NCBI GenBank assembly: GCA_037441775.1
Contig: JBBIRO010000011.1
Coordinates: forward strand, 1-64,000
From: CAMTWB01 sp037441775
Lineage (GTDB): Bacteria > Desulfobacterota > Syntrophia > Syntrophales > CAMTWB01
Length of the DNA: 64,000 nt
Reading direction: 5' to 3'
A program made the translations under genes and the position numbers. The notes under the pieces are model-generated. The model saw only the letters and a list, made by a program, of their open reading frames with translations, was not told the origin of the DNA and ran no database searches. Positions 44,310 through 53,482 of the stretch are shown here, in pieces. Each line of letters starts with the position of its first letter. Within the stretch, counting starts at the first letter, position 1.

Positions 44310-45170
44310 TCACTTCGGGACTTTGGCCAGCGTCCGCAAAAGCGCATTGGCGAGCCTGCCAAAATCAGCCGATTCGATTGTTTCCGCCCTTTTTCGTCCA
44401 TCAATGCCGATTTCCTCAAGTGTTCGAACAATCTGTGCCAACGACAGCTCCGGGCGGTCGAGGGTCTTGAGATTGTTAAGAAGCGTCTTTCTCCTCTTGC
44501 CAAAGGCCGTGCGAACCACCAGCCGGAAAAATGCCGGATCAATGAGCTCCACCAGCGGGACCGGCCGGAATTTAATCTCGATAACCATCGAGTTCACTCG
44601 GGGAGATGGGAAAAATTGCTGCGGTGAAAGCGTCCGCCGGGGGGTGATCGTCGCATACATGGCCAAGATGACCGTAGGTATCCCATAAGCCCGGCTACCG
44701 GCGGGTGCCAGCAGACGTTCGGCAACCTCCTCTTGGACCGTCAGGATAGCTCTGTCAATAACATGTCTGTTATCAATAAGCTGAAAGACTATAGGTGAAG
44801 AAATATAGTAGGGAATATTTCCCGTTACCTTGATTTTATTATCATTGCTGCCTATTTTTACCGTACTGAAGTCGTATTTAAGAACATCCGTCTGGACTAT
44901 ATCAATATTGCTCACTTCTTTAAGTTCGTTCTGAAGTATTGCCACCAAACCCCGGTCAAGTTCGAGAGCAATCACCTTTCCCGCTTGCGCCGCAATGGCT
45001 CGTGTCATAACTCCCAGACCAGCGCCTATCTCCACTACGGTGTCAGCGCGATTAAACTCGCCCATCTCCACAATTTCAGCAATTGAGTTAGCATCTGCGA
45101 GGAACGACTGTCCGAGGGATTTTCTGGGGGTAACATTATAGCGACGGATAATTTCTCTGACACTGTCCAT
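44310..45170 (-). CDS. rsmA: 16S rRNA dimethyladenosine transferase RsmA
   Basis: Dimethylates A1518 and A1519 of 16S rRNA in late 30S assembly; 286 residues. KSLGQSFLADANSIAEI (the family's LGQ-F-N/L block), motif I VVEIGAGLGVMTRAIA, motif II ALELDRGL, and the catalytic NIPYYISSPI are all present. The C-terminal RRKTL segment matches RsmA/KsgA. It starts 16 bp after tsaD, so the two are co-transcribed. Confidence 0.96.
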   Translation of the reverse strand: MDSVREIIRRYNVTPRKSLGQSFLADANSIAEIVEMGEFNRADTVVEIGAGLGVMTRAIAAQAGKVIALELDRGLVAILQNELKEVSNIDIVQTDVLKYDFSTVKIGSNDNKIKVTGNIPYYISSPIVFQLIDNRHVIDRAILTVQEEVAERLLAPAGSRAYGIPTVILAMYATITPRRTLSPQQFFPSPRVNSMVIEIKFRPVPLVELIDPAFFRLVVRTAFGKRRKTLLNNLKTLDRPELSLAQIVRTLEEIGIDGRKRAETIESADFGRLANALLRTLAKVPK

Positions 45171-45186
45171 TTATGCGCTCTTAGAT

Positions 45187-46203
45187 CTAAACTGATAATC
45201 CGTCCGCATCCCAACAAAAGCAAGAAACGGCATTCAAATCCAGACCATCGCTATGGCCTGCGGCCAGCAGGCGGTAGGCGGCGGCGGCAATCATCGCCGC
45301 GTTGTCAGTACAGAGAATCAGAGGGGGGATGAAAAGCCGATAACCGTTTTTGCGGGCTTCCTCAGCCATACGAAACCTTAGCCGGCTATTTGCCGCCACA
45401 CCACCGCAGACAACAATATCCTTGAGGTCGATTAATTCAGCCGCCCTCAATGTTTTTGCCACCAGGACATCGACAATAGCTTCCTGATAGGAAGCGGCCA
45501 GATTCGCCAAGGAATCCGGATTATCTGGTACACCGTTTTTTTTCAGGTAATTGAGCAGCGCGGTTTTCAATCCGCTGAAGCTGAAATCACTCCCCTCCGG
45601 CAGGGGTCGCGGGAATGTCACGGCCGCGGGGTTTCCCTTTTGTGCCAGAGCGTCAATCACAATCCCACCGGGATAGCCGATGTTAAGAAGTTTCGCACCC
45701 TTATCAAAAGCCTCACCGGCGGCATCATCCCTGGTCTGGCCGATCAGCCTGATCTTCATCTTCTCATCAACCAGGCAAATGTTGGTGTGTCCGCCGGATA
45801 CCACCAGGGCCAGGAACGGAAAAAGGGGCTGAATCTCGTCAAGAAAAATTGCCGCGATGTGGCCTTCAATATGATTCACCCCAACTAGCGGCTTTCCGAT
45901 TGCGAAGGCCAGCGCCTTGGCAAATGACAGGCCGATCAGCAGGGAGCCTACCAGTCCCGGCCTGCTGGTTACCCCCACCGCGGCGATACTATCCAGCCCA
46001 ACCCCCGCCTGATTGAGGGCTTCGGTTACCACCGGGATAATGGCGTCGAGATGCTTCCGGGACGCAAGTTCGGGAACTACTCCTCCATACGAGCAGTGGA
46101 TGTCCGATTGTGAATAGATAACATTGGAAAGGATGACGCGCCCGTCGCGGACCACCGCCGCCGCGGTTTCATCGCAAGAAGTTTCGATGCCCAGAATCAA
46201 CAA
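45187..46203 (-). CDS. tsaD: tRNA N6-threonylcarbamoyltransferase TsaD
   Basis: Transfers threonylcarbamoyl to A37 of ANN-decoding tRNAs with TsaB/TsaE; 338 residues. The ASKHA fold shows LGIETSCDETAAAVV at the start, the metal-binding HIEGHIAA, VSGGHTN, and a final TDNAAMIAA. Two TTG codons (46203, 46200) are the only suitable starts. The GAGG Shine-Dalgarno (46209-46212, minus strand) is part of the end of a dispersed element. TsaE, its partner, is encoded at the right edge of this window. Confidence 0.95.
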   Translation of the reverse strand: MLILGIETSCDETAAAVVRDGRVILSNVIYSQSDIHCSYGGVVPELASRKHLDAIIPVVTEALNQAGVGLDSIAAVGVTSRPGLVGSLLIGLSFAKALAFAIGKPLVGVNHIEGHIAAIFLDEIQPLFPFLALVVSGGHTNICLVDEKMKIRLIGQTRDDAAGEAFDKGAKLLNIGYPGGIVIDALAQKGNPAAVTFPRPLPEGSDFSFSGLKTALLNYLKKNGVPDNPDSLANLAASYQEAIVDVLVAKTLRAAELIDLKDIVVCGGVAANSRLRFRMAEEARKNGYRLFIPPLILCTDNAAMIAAAAYRLLAAGHSDGLDLNAVSCFCWDADGLSV

Positions 46204-46205
46204 AA

Positions 46206-46332
46206 TGACCTCATAAAAAGTCTTAAAAGCCTTGAATTTAGATTGGCTTCGTAAAAAGATCGAAAAACCTCACATTTTGTCATTCCCGCCTGCGCGCGAA
46301 TAACGCCGTGGTTACTTTTTACGAAGGCGTCA
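46206..46332. repeat. 127-bp dispersed element between tsaD and nadB
   Basis: Left TGACCTCATAAAAAGTC from 46206, right TACTTTTTACGAAGGCGTCA to 46332. A second left-type end GGCTTCGTAAAAAG lies inside (46245-46258), so one copy may sit within another. The interior has TCACATTTTGTCATTCCCGC, a REP-like word also present inverted near 28375. Confidence 0.8.
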
Positions 46333-46460
46333 ACAAAAGCCGCACTCCTTTTTTCTTCCAAAAACGGTGTGCACAATATATATACTCAGGCACTGGTTGT
46401 AAACCTTCATTTTACCGGCAGGGCACGGCATTTGCGCCCCGGATTAGGAATTAATACCTT

Positions 46461-48101
46461 ATGGAAATCAAAACTGACTTTCTGGTGTTGGGAAGCGGCA
46501 TTGCCGGACTTAGCTTTGCCATCAAGGCGTCGCAACTGGGAACTGTCGCGATAGTGACTAAGAAAGATGTTTCGGAATCAAACACCAATTACGCCCAAGG
46601 GGGAATTGCCGCCGTTTCGGATCCGCTGGATCGTTTCGAGTATCATATCAACGATACCATTGTTTGCGGCGCCGGGTTATCCAAGCCGGATGTGGTTAAG
46701 TTCGTAGTTGAGGAGGGACCGGAAAGGATCAGGGAACTCGTCGATTGGGGCGTAGAATTTTCTCGTTCCCAGGAACCATGTTCAGCCTACGATCTTGGGC
46801 AGGAGGGCGGCCACTCAATGCGCCGGGTGCTGCACGCCAAAGATCTTACCGGACGCGAAATTGAACGGGTTCTGAACGAAAAGGCATCAGGGATAGAAAA
46901 TATCAAGATTTATGAAAATTTCATCGCCGTTGACCTGATTATGCCTTCTTCACCGACCGGAAAACAGAAGAGGGCTGCCGATACCTGTCTGGGCGCCTAT
47001 ATCCTCGACATCCAGGCTAACGAAGTCCATACATTCCTTGCCAATTACACGATCATTGCCACCGGCGGGGCCGGCAAGGTCTATCTCATTACCACTAATC
47101 CGGACATCGCCACCGGCGACGGAATAGCCATGGCCTACCGCGCCGGCGCCAAAATAGCCAATATGGAATTCATTCAGTTTCACCCCACTTGCCTCTATCA
47201 CCCGGAGGCCAAAGCCTTTCTGATCAGCGAAGCTCTACGCGGGGAAGGTGGAATTCTCAAGCTCAAAAACGGCAGCACCTTCATGGAAAAATATCATCCC
47301 CAGGGATGTCTTGCCCCGAGGGATATAGTCGCCAAAGCAGTCGACACGGAGATAAAGAAATCCGGCGATGAATATATTCTGCTTGACATCAGTCATCGGG
47401 ACCGGGAATTCATCATCGACAGATTCCCCAATATTTATAAGCGCTGTCTGGATTTTGGCATTGATATCACGTGCGAACCTGTCCCGGTGGTTCCGGCGGC
47501 CCATTACATCTGCGGAGGCGTTCTCGTCGATGGCGTCGGAAAAACCAGCATTGACAGGCTCTACGCACTGGGTGAGGCGGCGTGCACCGGGCTTCACGGC
47601 GCCAACCGTCTGGCCAGTAACTCATTACTGGAGGCGCTGATCTTCGCGCATCGGTCTTTTGTAGAGATTAGCCATGATTTCGCTCCGCTGAATTTAAACA
47701 CGCTCGCTGTAGAACCATGGTGCACTCTGGGGGTAGTCGAAAGTGACGAATTTATTCTTGTATCTCATAACTGGGATGAACTGAGACAGCTGATGTCGGA
47801 CTACCTGGGCATCGTCCGTTCCAATCAGCGGCTGGAAATGGCCTTAAACAGGATAAGGCTGATCGGCAAGGAAGTGGAAGATTTTTACCGTAATTTTCAT
47901 CTTAGTAAAGACATTATTGAACTTAGGAACATATCACTTGTGGCATTGCTGATCGTTCGCTCGGCCATGAGCCGCCAAGAAAGCCGGGGGCTTCATTACA
48001 ACGTGGATTTTCCGGCTTCTGATGACACCAACTTTTTAAAAGACACCGTCATCTCGAAATACGATGACTTCGTAAAAAGTCAAAAGCCCCCTCTCCCTTG
48101 A
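46461..48101 (+). CDS. nadB: L-aspartate oxidase NadB
   Basis: First enzyme of the aspartate route to NAD: oxidises L-aspartate to iminoaspartate, with fumarate or oxygen as acceptor; 546 residues. FAD motif VLGSGIAGLSFAIKA (near 8-22), NYAQGGIAAV, the catalytic HTVC-like block HMRRVLHAKDLTGREI, HFHPT-like FIQFHPTCLY, and RLASNSLLEAL. The last 11-12 residues (DDFVKSQKPPLP) and the stop are encoded by a dispersed element starting at 48065, so the original C-terminus has been replaced. NadA and NadC are not nearby. Confidence 0.95.
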   Translation: MEIKTDFLVLGSGIAGLSFAIKASQLGTVAIVTKKDVSESNTNYAQGGIAAVSDPLDRFEYHINDTIVCGAGLSKPDVVKFVVEEGPERIRELVDWGVEFSRSQEPCSAYDLGQEGGHSMRRVLHAKDLTGREIERVLNEKASGIENIKIYENFIAVDLIMPSSPTGKQKRAADTCLGAYILDIQANEVHTFLANYTIIATGGAGKVYLITTNPDIATGDGIAMAYRAGAKIANMEFIQFHPTCLYHPEAKAFLISEALRGEGGILKLKNGSTFMEKYHPQGCLAPRDIVAKAVDTEIKKSGDEYILLDISHRDREFIIDRFPNIYKRCLDFGIDITCEPVPVVPAAHYICGGVLVDGVGKTSIDRLYALGEAACTGLHGANRLASNSLLEALIFAHRSFVEISHDFAPLNLNTLAVEPWCTLGVVESDEFILVSHNWDELRQLMSDYLGIVRSNQRLEMALNRIRLIGKEVEDFYRNFHLSKDIIELRNISLVALLIVRSAMSRQESRGLHYNVDFPASDDTNFLKDTVISKYDDFVKSQKPPLP

Positions 48102-48242
48102 CGGAAGATGGTTGGGGTGTTGTGATAATGGCGCTTAATTCTAAATGCTTAGCTCCCCATCCCCTTTATCCCCTCCCGCGAGACGGCCAGGATGAAAACC
48201 ACCAAACTGGTCAAGTGCCACTAGACCAACCATTTTTTTGAC
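48065..48242. repeat. Dispersed element overlapping the 3' end of nadB
   Basis: Left end TGACTTCGTAAAAAGTC at 48065-48081 lies inside the nadB reading frame and the CT-rich interior (CCCCCTCTCCCTTGA) provides its stop. The right end is poorly conserved (near 48231-48242). The rest of the gap to the adenine deaminase gene shows nothing else. Confidence 0.75.
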
Positions 48243-48272
48243 GAATGCCTGGCTTCCCGGTATGGAGCGGCA

Positions 48273-50006
48273 TTACACAAAAAGCGGCACCAGTTCAAAT
48301 CGGCCGACGTCCACAAGGCCCCGGTCGGTGATCTTCAGATCGGGAATTACGGGCAACGCCAAAAAAGAAAGGGCCATAAAGGGCTCATCGATTCGAACCC
48401 CCAGGCCGTTTAACGCCTGCCTCATTTTTTCCCAGCCATACGCAACCTCAGCCAACGAACGCTCGGACATCAGTCCGCCGATGGGAAGCGGCAGCCCGGC
48501 TACGACCTTGCGGTCTCTCACGGCGGCAAGCCCGCCTTTCATCGCTTCGACGGCCTTTATCGCTGTGAACATATCCCCATCGTCACAGCCCACGCAAATG
48601 ATATTATGGGAATCATGCGCGACCGACGAGGCCAACGCGCCTTCCTGCAAGCCAAAGCCCTGAACCAGCCCCAGGCCGATATTGCCCGTCGCCCGATGAC
48701 GCTCCACCACGGCGATTTTAATAATATCCCGGTCCCTGTCCGCGACGACCAGGCCCTCCCGAATGGGCGCCGCCAGCACCATCTGACGAGTCAGAAGCTG
48801 GCCGGGAACCAGGCCGATAACACGAACCTTCCCGCCCCTGTCCTGGATGATGAAGGAATTCTCATGATAGGGGGCGATGTTCATCGGGCTTGCTAAGGCA
48901 AGCGGCGCCAAAGGCTTGATTTCGGGAATAATCTGACCGGCCTCGTAAACACGTCGGCCATTTTTGAAAACAGTAGTCACCGCCACCGGAGAGAGACTAG
49001 AAAGAAGTAACAGATCCGCCTGATAACCCGGCGCAATGGCCCCGCGGTAATCGAGACCGAAATAGCGGGCGGTGTTGTAAGTCGCCATCCGAATCGCTGT
49101 CACCTGGTCGATTCCTTCTCCCACAGCGCGATCGATGAGATGGTTCATATGACCCTGCCGCATCAGGTCATGCGGATTGAGGTCGTCCGTCACGAGTGAG
49201 CAGTGGTAGGCGGCAACCGGAGAAACCAGGGGGGCGAGAGCGCTTAAATTTTTCACCTGCGTCCCCTCCCTGATCATGATATGCATACCTAGCCTGATTT
49301 TTTCGCGCGCCTCAGCAAGCTCAGTGCACTCGTGATCCGATGACATGCCCGCCGTGATATAGGCGTTGAGATTTTGGCCGGTCAAAAGCGGCGCATGGCC
49401 ATCGCATCGGTATCCGGCAAAGGCGTTAACCTTTTCCAGAACCAATGGCAATCCCGACAGAACCCCTGGATAATTCATCATTTCGGCAAGACCGAGCACA
49501 CGGGGCTCATCTTTTAGTATCAGCAGGTCATCGGCCGACAAGATGGCACCGGCGGTTTCCAGCGGGGTCGCCGGGACACAAGAAGGAAGCATAAAGAAAA
49601 AATCAACTGGCAAGCCCGCGCTTGCAGCAAGCATAAAGCGGACCCCCTCAATTCCAAGGACATTGGCGATCTCATGCGGATCGGCGATAATCGTCGTCGT
49701 GCCGAAAGGCAGCACTGCACCCGCCAGTTCCGGCGGCGCCAGCATGCTGCTTTCGATATGGAGGTGGCCATCGATGAAGCCGGGGGCAATGAACTGCCCG
49801 GCAACATCAATGCTATGCGGACCGTCGTAATCGCCCACGCCGACAATGATTCCGTCATAAATCGCCACATCCGCCGCGATTATTTCACCCGTAAATACAT
49901 TTACGACCCGGCCTCCCTTTAAAACAAGATCCGGCGCAACGTCCCCCCTAGCCGCCCAAATTCGCTGCCTCAGCCGTTCGATTGTATTGGGAACTTTAGC
50001 TTCCAT
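48273..50006 (-). CDS. ade: Adenine deaminase
   Basis: Deaminates adenine to hypoxanthine; 577 residues, the size of the Bacillus AdeC type. Metal-binding and catalytic blocks of the amidohydrolase fold are visible: GFIDGHLHIESSML near 75-88, ADPHEIANVLG, LGLAEMMNYPGV, and SSDHECT. The C-terminal adenine-deaminase domain follows (SVAHDSHNIICVGCDD). ATG at 50006 is taken rather than GTG 50009. It lies 50 bp after purB on the same strand, which fits a purine salvage unit. Confidence 0.94.
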   Translation of the reverse strand: MEAKVPNTIERLRQRIWAARGDVAPDLVLKGGRVVNVFTGEIIAADVAIYDGIIVGVGDYDGPHSIDVAGQFIAPGFIDGHLHIESSMLAPPELAGAVLPFGTTTIIADPHEIANVLGIEGVRFMLAASAGLPVDFFFMLPSCVPATPLETAGAILSADDLLILKDEPRVLGLAEMMNYPGVLSGLPLVLEKVNAFAGYRCDGHAPLLTGQNLNAYITAGMSSDHECTELAEAREKIRLGMHIMIREGTQVKNLSALAPLVSPVAAYHCSLVTDDLNPHDLMRQGHMNHLIDRAVGEGIDQVTAIRMATYNTARYFGLDYRGAIAPGYQADLLLLSSLSPVAVTTVFKNGRRVYEAGQIIPEIKPLAPLALASPMNIAPYHENSFIIQDRGGKVRVIGLVPGQLLTRQMVLAAPIREGLVVADRDRDIIKIAVVERHRATGNIGLGLVQGFGLQEGALASSVAHDSHNIICVGCDDGDMFTAIKAVEAMKGGLAAVRDRKVVAGLPLPIGGLMSERSLAEVAYGWEKMRQALNGLGVRIDEPFMALSFLALPVIPDLKITDRGLVDVGRFELVPLFV

Positions 50007-50056
50007 CACTTGGACACCCCTTTTAAAAGGGTGACACTACCTAGCCCCATCTGCGC

Positions 50057-51349
50057 TTACCCGAATACCCGCTTGAATATCAGACCCACATGGCTGAGAA
50101 AATTATCGTAGTTAAAAATGGCGTCAATATCTTCCTTCGTGATATTTGCCATTACTTCTGGATCCTGTAACAGGAGGCTATGAAAATCAAATCCCCCTTC
50201 CCAGGAGGCCATGGCATTTTTTTGGACCAGCCGATAGGCGTCCTCCCGGGAAAGGCCGTTCTCAACAAGCTTCAAGAGAACCATCTGGGAGAATACCACC
50301 CCCCTGGTAAGATTTAAATTCTCCCGCATTTGCTGTGGATAGACCACCAGGTTATCCAGGAGACCAGTAAACCTTTTTAGCATAAAGTCCAAAAGCACTG
50401 TAGCATCCTCGCCAATCACCCGTTCCACGGAGGAATGGCTGATATCACGCTCATGCCAGAGGGGTATGTTTTCGAGGCTCGCTATGGCATAAGACCTCAT
50501 CAGCCGGGCCAGTCCGGAAAGGTTCTCCGACAGTACCGGGTTCCTCTTATGGGGCATCGCGGACGACCCCTTTTGGCCGGGCGAAAAGTATTCTTCCACC
50601 TCTCGTACCTCTGTCCGCTGCAGCAACCTTATTTCCTGGGCAAACTTGTCGATTGAGGAGGCGATAATGGCCAAAGTGCTAAAGAATTCAGCGTGGCGAT
50701 CCCGCTGAATTATCTGCGATGACACCTTCTCCCGGCTAATGTCCAGCTTCCGGCAGACATATTCTTCCACAAAAGGAGCGACAAATGAGTAGGTACCCAC
50801 CGCCCCCGATAGCTTGCCGTAACTGATGTTTTCTTGGGCGCGGATCAGACGCAGCTTATTTCGTTCCATCTCCTGATACCAGATGGCGAGCTTAAGTCCA
50901 AAGGTAATCGGTTCGGCATGGATTCCATGGGTCCGGCCAATCATCACGGTATCCCTAAAAAGCAGTGCCTTTTCGCGTAACACCAAAAGAAGACGATCCA
51001 AGTCATCAAGCAGGATAGCGGCTGCTCTTTTTAACAGGACGCTGAAACTGGTGTCCAGAATATCAGAGGAGGTCAGTCCCCGGTGAATGTATCGCCCCTC
51101 TTCCCCTACCCGTTCCGTGACGGCAGTCAAAAAGGCAATAACATCATGCCTGGTGATGGCTTCAATTTCCTCGATGCGCGCCAGATCGAATGATGCCCGT
51201 TCTTTGATTGCCTTGATGGCATCAGGGGGAAGTTGCCCCAGTTCGGCCATAGCTTCACAAGCCAGAATCTCGATTTCAAGCCAGGTTTGATACTTGGTTT
51301 GGGGGGTCCAAAGCAGGGTCATCTCATTACAGGAATAGCGGGGAATCAA
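50057..51349 (-). CDS. purB: Adenylosuccinate lyase
   Basis: Cleaves SAICAR and adenylosuccinate in purine synthesis; 430 residues. The family N-terminus MIPRYS is recovered with TTG at 51349, which has AAGGAG 7 bases upstream; an ATG at 51379 would add 10 charged residues. Catalytic signatures: RGLTSSDILDTS, GRTHGIHAEPITFG, and the flexible loop GSSAMPHKRNPVLSEN. Co-directional with the adenine deaminase gene. Confidence 0.96.
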   Translation of the reverse strand: MIPRYSCNEMTLLWTPQTKYQTWLEIEILACEAMAELGQLPPDAIKAIKERASFDLARIEEIEAITRHDVIAFLTAVTERVGEEGRYIHRGLTSSDILDTSFSVLLKRAAAILLDDLDRLLLVLREKALLFRDTVMIGRTHGIHAEPITFGLKLAIWYQEMERNKLRLIRAQENISYGKLSGAVGTYSFVAPFVEEYVCRKLDISREKVSSQIIQRDRHAEFFSTLAIIASSIDKFAQEIRLLQRTEVREVEEYFSPGQKGSSAMPHKRNPVLSENLSGLARLMRSYAIASLENIPLWHERDISHSSVERVIGEDATVLLDFMLKRFTGLLDNLVVYPQQMRENLNLTRGVVFSQMVLLKLVENGLSREDAYRLVQKNAMASWEGGFDFHSLLLQDPEVMANITKEDIDAIFNYDNFLSHVGLIFKRVFG

Positions 51350-51458
51350 TGTTTTTCTCCTTCGGTCTTTTTTATACATCTATTATGTTGACCGTAATTG
51401 CGTCAAGCTATTTCCAATTCCTGTTGCAGCTGCCGCAAATATGGTATAAGTGTAACAG

Positions 51459-51695
51459 ATGCGAATTTTGATCAGAAATGTTTGCGGCTGGATATTACTG
51501 ATGGCTGGCGTTGTTGGGCTTTTCCTACCGCTGCTGCAGGGAATCCTCTTTATCATTCTGGGAATCATGATCCTGGCGCCCAACGTGCCTTTTTTTAAAA
51601 AAATATTGCATAATCTCCACGAGAGGAATCCCGAGATTTTCGTTCAGGCGAATAGACTGAAAAGTAAGATCCAATCACTCTGGTCTAAATACTAA
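51459..51695 (+). CDS. Small PGPGW-like transmembrane protein
   Basis: 78 residues. Two hydrophobic stretches (about 8-24 and 27-42) form a hairpin with PLLQGILFIILGIMILA in the place of the PGPG motif of the PGPGW family; the PGP itself is not conserved. A basic amphipathic tail follows. No Shine-Dalgarno is seen before the ATG, and a TATAAG word lies at about 51442-51447, so a very short leader is possible. Function unknown. Confidence 0.6.
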   Translation: MRILIRNVCGWILLMAGVVGLFLPLLQGILFIILGIMILAPNVPFFKKILHNLHERNPEIFVQANRLKSKIQSLWSKY

Positions 51696-51763
51696 CAAGT
51701 GGCTTTATATACAAGTCACCGCCGGCAATCGGAAAATGTTTATAATTTTCAGGGAGATATTTT

Positions 51764-53482
51764 ATGAAGAAGATTTTAGCTTTATTGTTGGGATTTATAA
51801 TAATAATTGGCTCATACGGAGTACTCAAGGCTCAGGATAAGAAAATTGTCGCCGTCATTCCCTTTACCGTCTATAGCGCCGAGAATATCGATTACATTCG
51901 CCAGGGCGTATCAGGAATACTTTCATCGCGACTGGCCGCATCCGACAAGATTGAGGTTACAAATCGCGAGGCAATAGCCGAGGCTCTAAAAGCTCTTGGC
52001 GTAAGAGAGCCTTCCGGCGCAGATGTCGAGTCTGTGGGAAAGGCGCTAAAAGTTCATTACGTTGTTTGGGGAAGCCTGACCAAAATCGGCAGCAGTGTCA
52101 GCATCGATGCCAAGTTGTCCGAAATTACGACGGCCAAGCCTCCGGTAAACTTTTTTTCCCAAACGCAAAACCTAGACGAAATCATTCCTCGCACTAGCGA
52201 AGTCGCCGAACGGATTGCACGCCAGGTAACAGGAACGCAGCAATTGGCAGGCCAGCAGATTGAACCTCAGGCGCGCCCATCGGGGTCGGCGACATTACCC
52301 GTGCCTCCTCCCCCGGCCGGCAGTTCCCGGGAGGCGGAAATCATATCTTCGCTACGTGGCGGAGGCAAAAAGGCCACCTTTACCTCAATCATTAATCCTG
52401 ACTTCATCAACGTGCCTGGATCAACCGGTTTAGACCGGCGCGGCTTTTGGATGAGCAATGACTTCCCAAATGAATTCAAAGGAATGGACATCGGCGATGT
52501 CACCGGAGACGGCATGAATGATGTGGTAATGATAGATTCGACCAACATATTCATCTATCAGAAGAAAGGTCAGGAATTTAAACAGATCCACCATATTAGA
52601 GGTAAGTCTTACGACAATTATCTTTCCGTCGATGTGGCCGATATTAACAGAAACGGCATCAAAGAAATTATCGTCACCAATATCAACGAGACCCTTCTCA
52701 ATTCCTTCGTCCTGGAATTCCGCGATGGGAAGTTCACGCAAATCGCATCGGACATAAGACTGTTTCTGAGAGTCATCAGCCCCGATGGCAAGGAACCAGT
52801 ATTGCTCGGACAGAATTTCGGCAGCGACGCTATTTTCAATTCGCCGATACATGAAGTGGTCTGGCGTAACGGCCAGTACCAGCCAGGGAAAAGAATGAAG
52901 ATACCCCAGGGGCTTCCCATTTACGGCCTCACGATCGACAGTCTCGCCGCCGGAGGGGAAAAGATAATAGTGCTCAATGATTTTGATAATATCACCCTTT
53001 ACCATCCTACTGACAAGCCCCTGTCCCGTCTAGCCGTGTTTGGCGGCGCCAAAGAACTGATCTACCGTAGCGAAGAGCCTTTCGGCGGATCGAATAATTA
53101 TCTGGCGCCAACCTCAAGTAGTAGAAATCCCGTCATCGATCAGGTCAATAACACATACCTTAACTTAAGAATATTGACCTACGATCTCGAGGGCAAGGGC
53201 AAAAGGGTAATCATAATCCCGAAAAACTCGTCCCCAATAGGCCGGGTCTTAAGCAATGTCAAACTGTTCACGAGCAGCGAATTATACTGCCTCTCCTGGG
53301 ATGGGCTGGGTATGGCGGAAAACTGGCGGTCAAGAAAGATAAACGGCTACGTGGCCGACTACCAGATAAAGGACCTGAACAACGACGGCAAGGATGAAAT
53401 AGTGATGATTCTGGTTCGCGAACATGGAACCGGTAGAAAGGGGCATTCGGTGCTGGTTTCTTACGATCTTACCGTTAATTGA
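51764..53482 (+). CDS. Exported FG-GAP/VCBS repeat protein with FlgO-like N-domain
   Basis: Protein of 572 residues. The signal peptide (KKILALLLGFIIIIGSYG) is cut near KAQD. Residues about 26-160 resemble the FlgO/CsgG-like fold (VAVIPFTVYSAENIDYIRQG, VVWGSLTKIG). A proline-rich linker (about 165-200) leads to a beta-propeller with calcium-loop-like repeats: GDVTGDGMNDVVMID, DVADINRNGIKEIIV, DLNNDGKDEIVMI. It is likely periplasmic or surface-bound. CAGGGAGAT precedes the ATG. Its TGA stop (53480-53482) is the start of a dispersed element. Confidence 0.8.
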   Translation: MKKILALLLGFIIIIGSYGVLKAQDKKIVAVIPFTVYSAENIDYIRQGVSGILSSRLAASDKIEVTNREAIAEALKALGVREPSGADVESVGKALKVHYVVWGSLTKIGSSVSIDAKLSEITTAKPPVNFFSQTQNLDEIIPRTSEVAERIARQVTGTQQLAGQQIEPQARPSGSATLPVPPPPAGSSREAEIISSLRGGGKKATFTSIINPDFINVPGSTGLDRRGFWMSNDFPNEFKGMDIGDVTGDGMNDVVMIDSTNIFIYQKKGQEFKQIHHIRGKSYDNYLSVDVADINRNGIKEIIVTNINETLLNSFVLEFRDGKFTQIASDIRLFLRVISPDGKEPVLLGQNFGSDAIFNSPIHEVVWRNGQYQPGKRMKIPQGLPIYGLTIDSLAAGGEKIIVLNDFDNITLYHPTDKPLSRLAVFGGAKELIYRSEEPFGGSNNYLAPTSSSRNPVIDQVNNTYLNLRILTYDLEGKGKRVIIIPKNSSPIGRVLSNVKLFTSSELYCLSWDGLGMAENWRSRKINGYVADYQIKDLNNDGKDEIVMILVREHGTGRKGHSVLVSYDLTVN

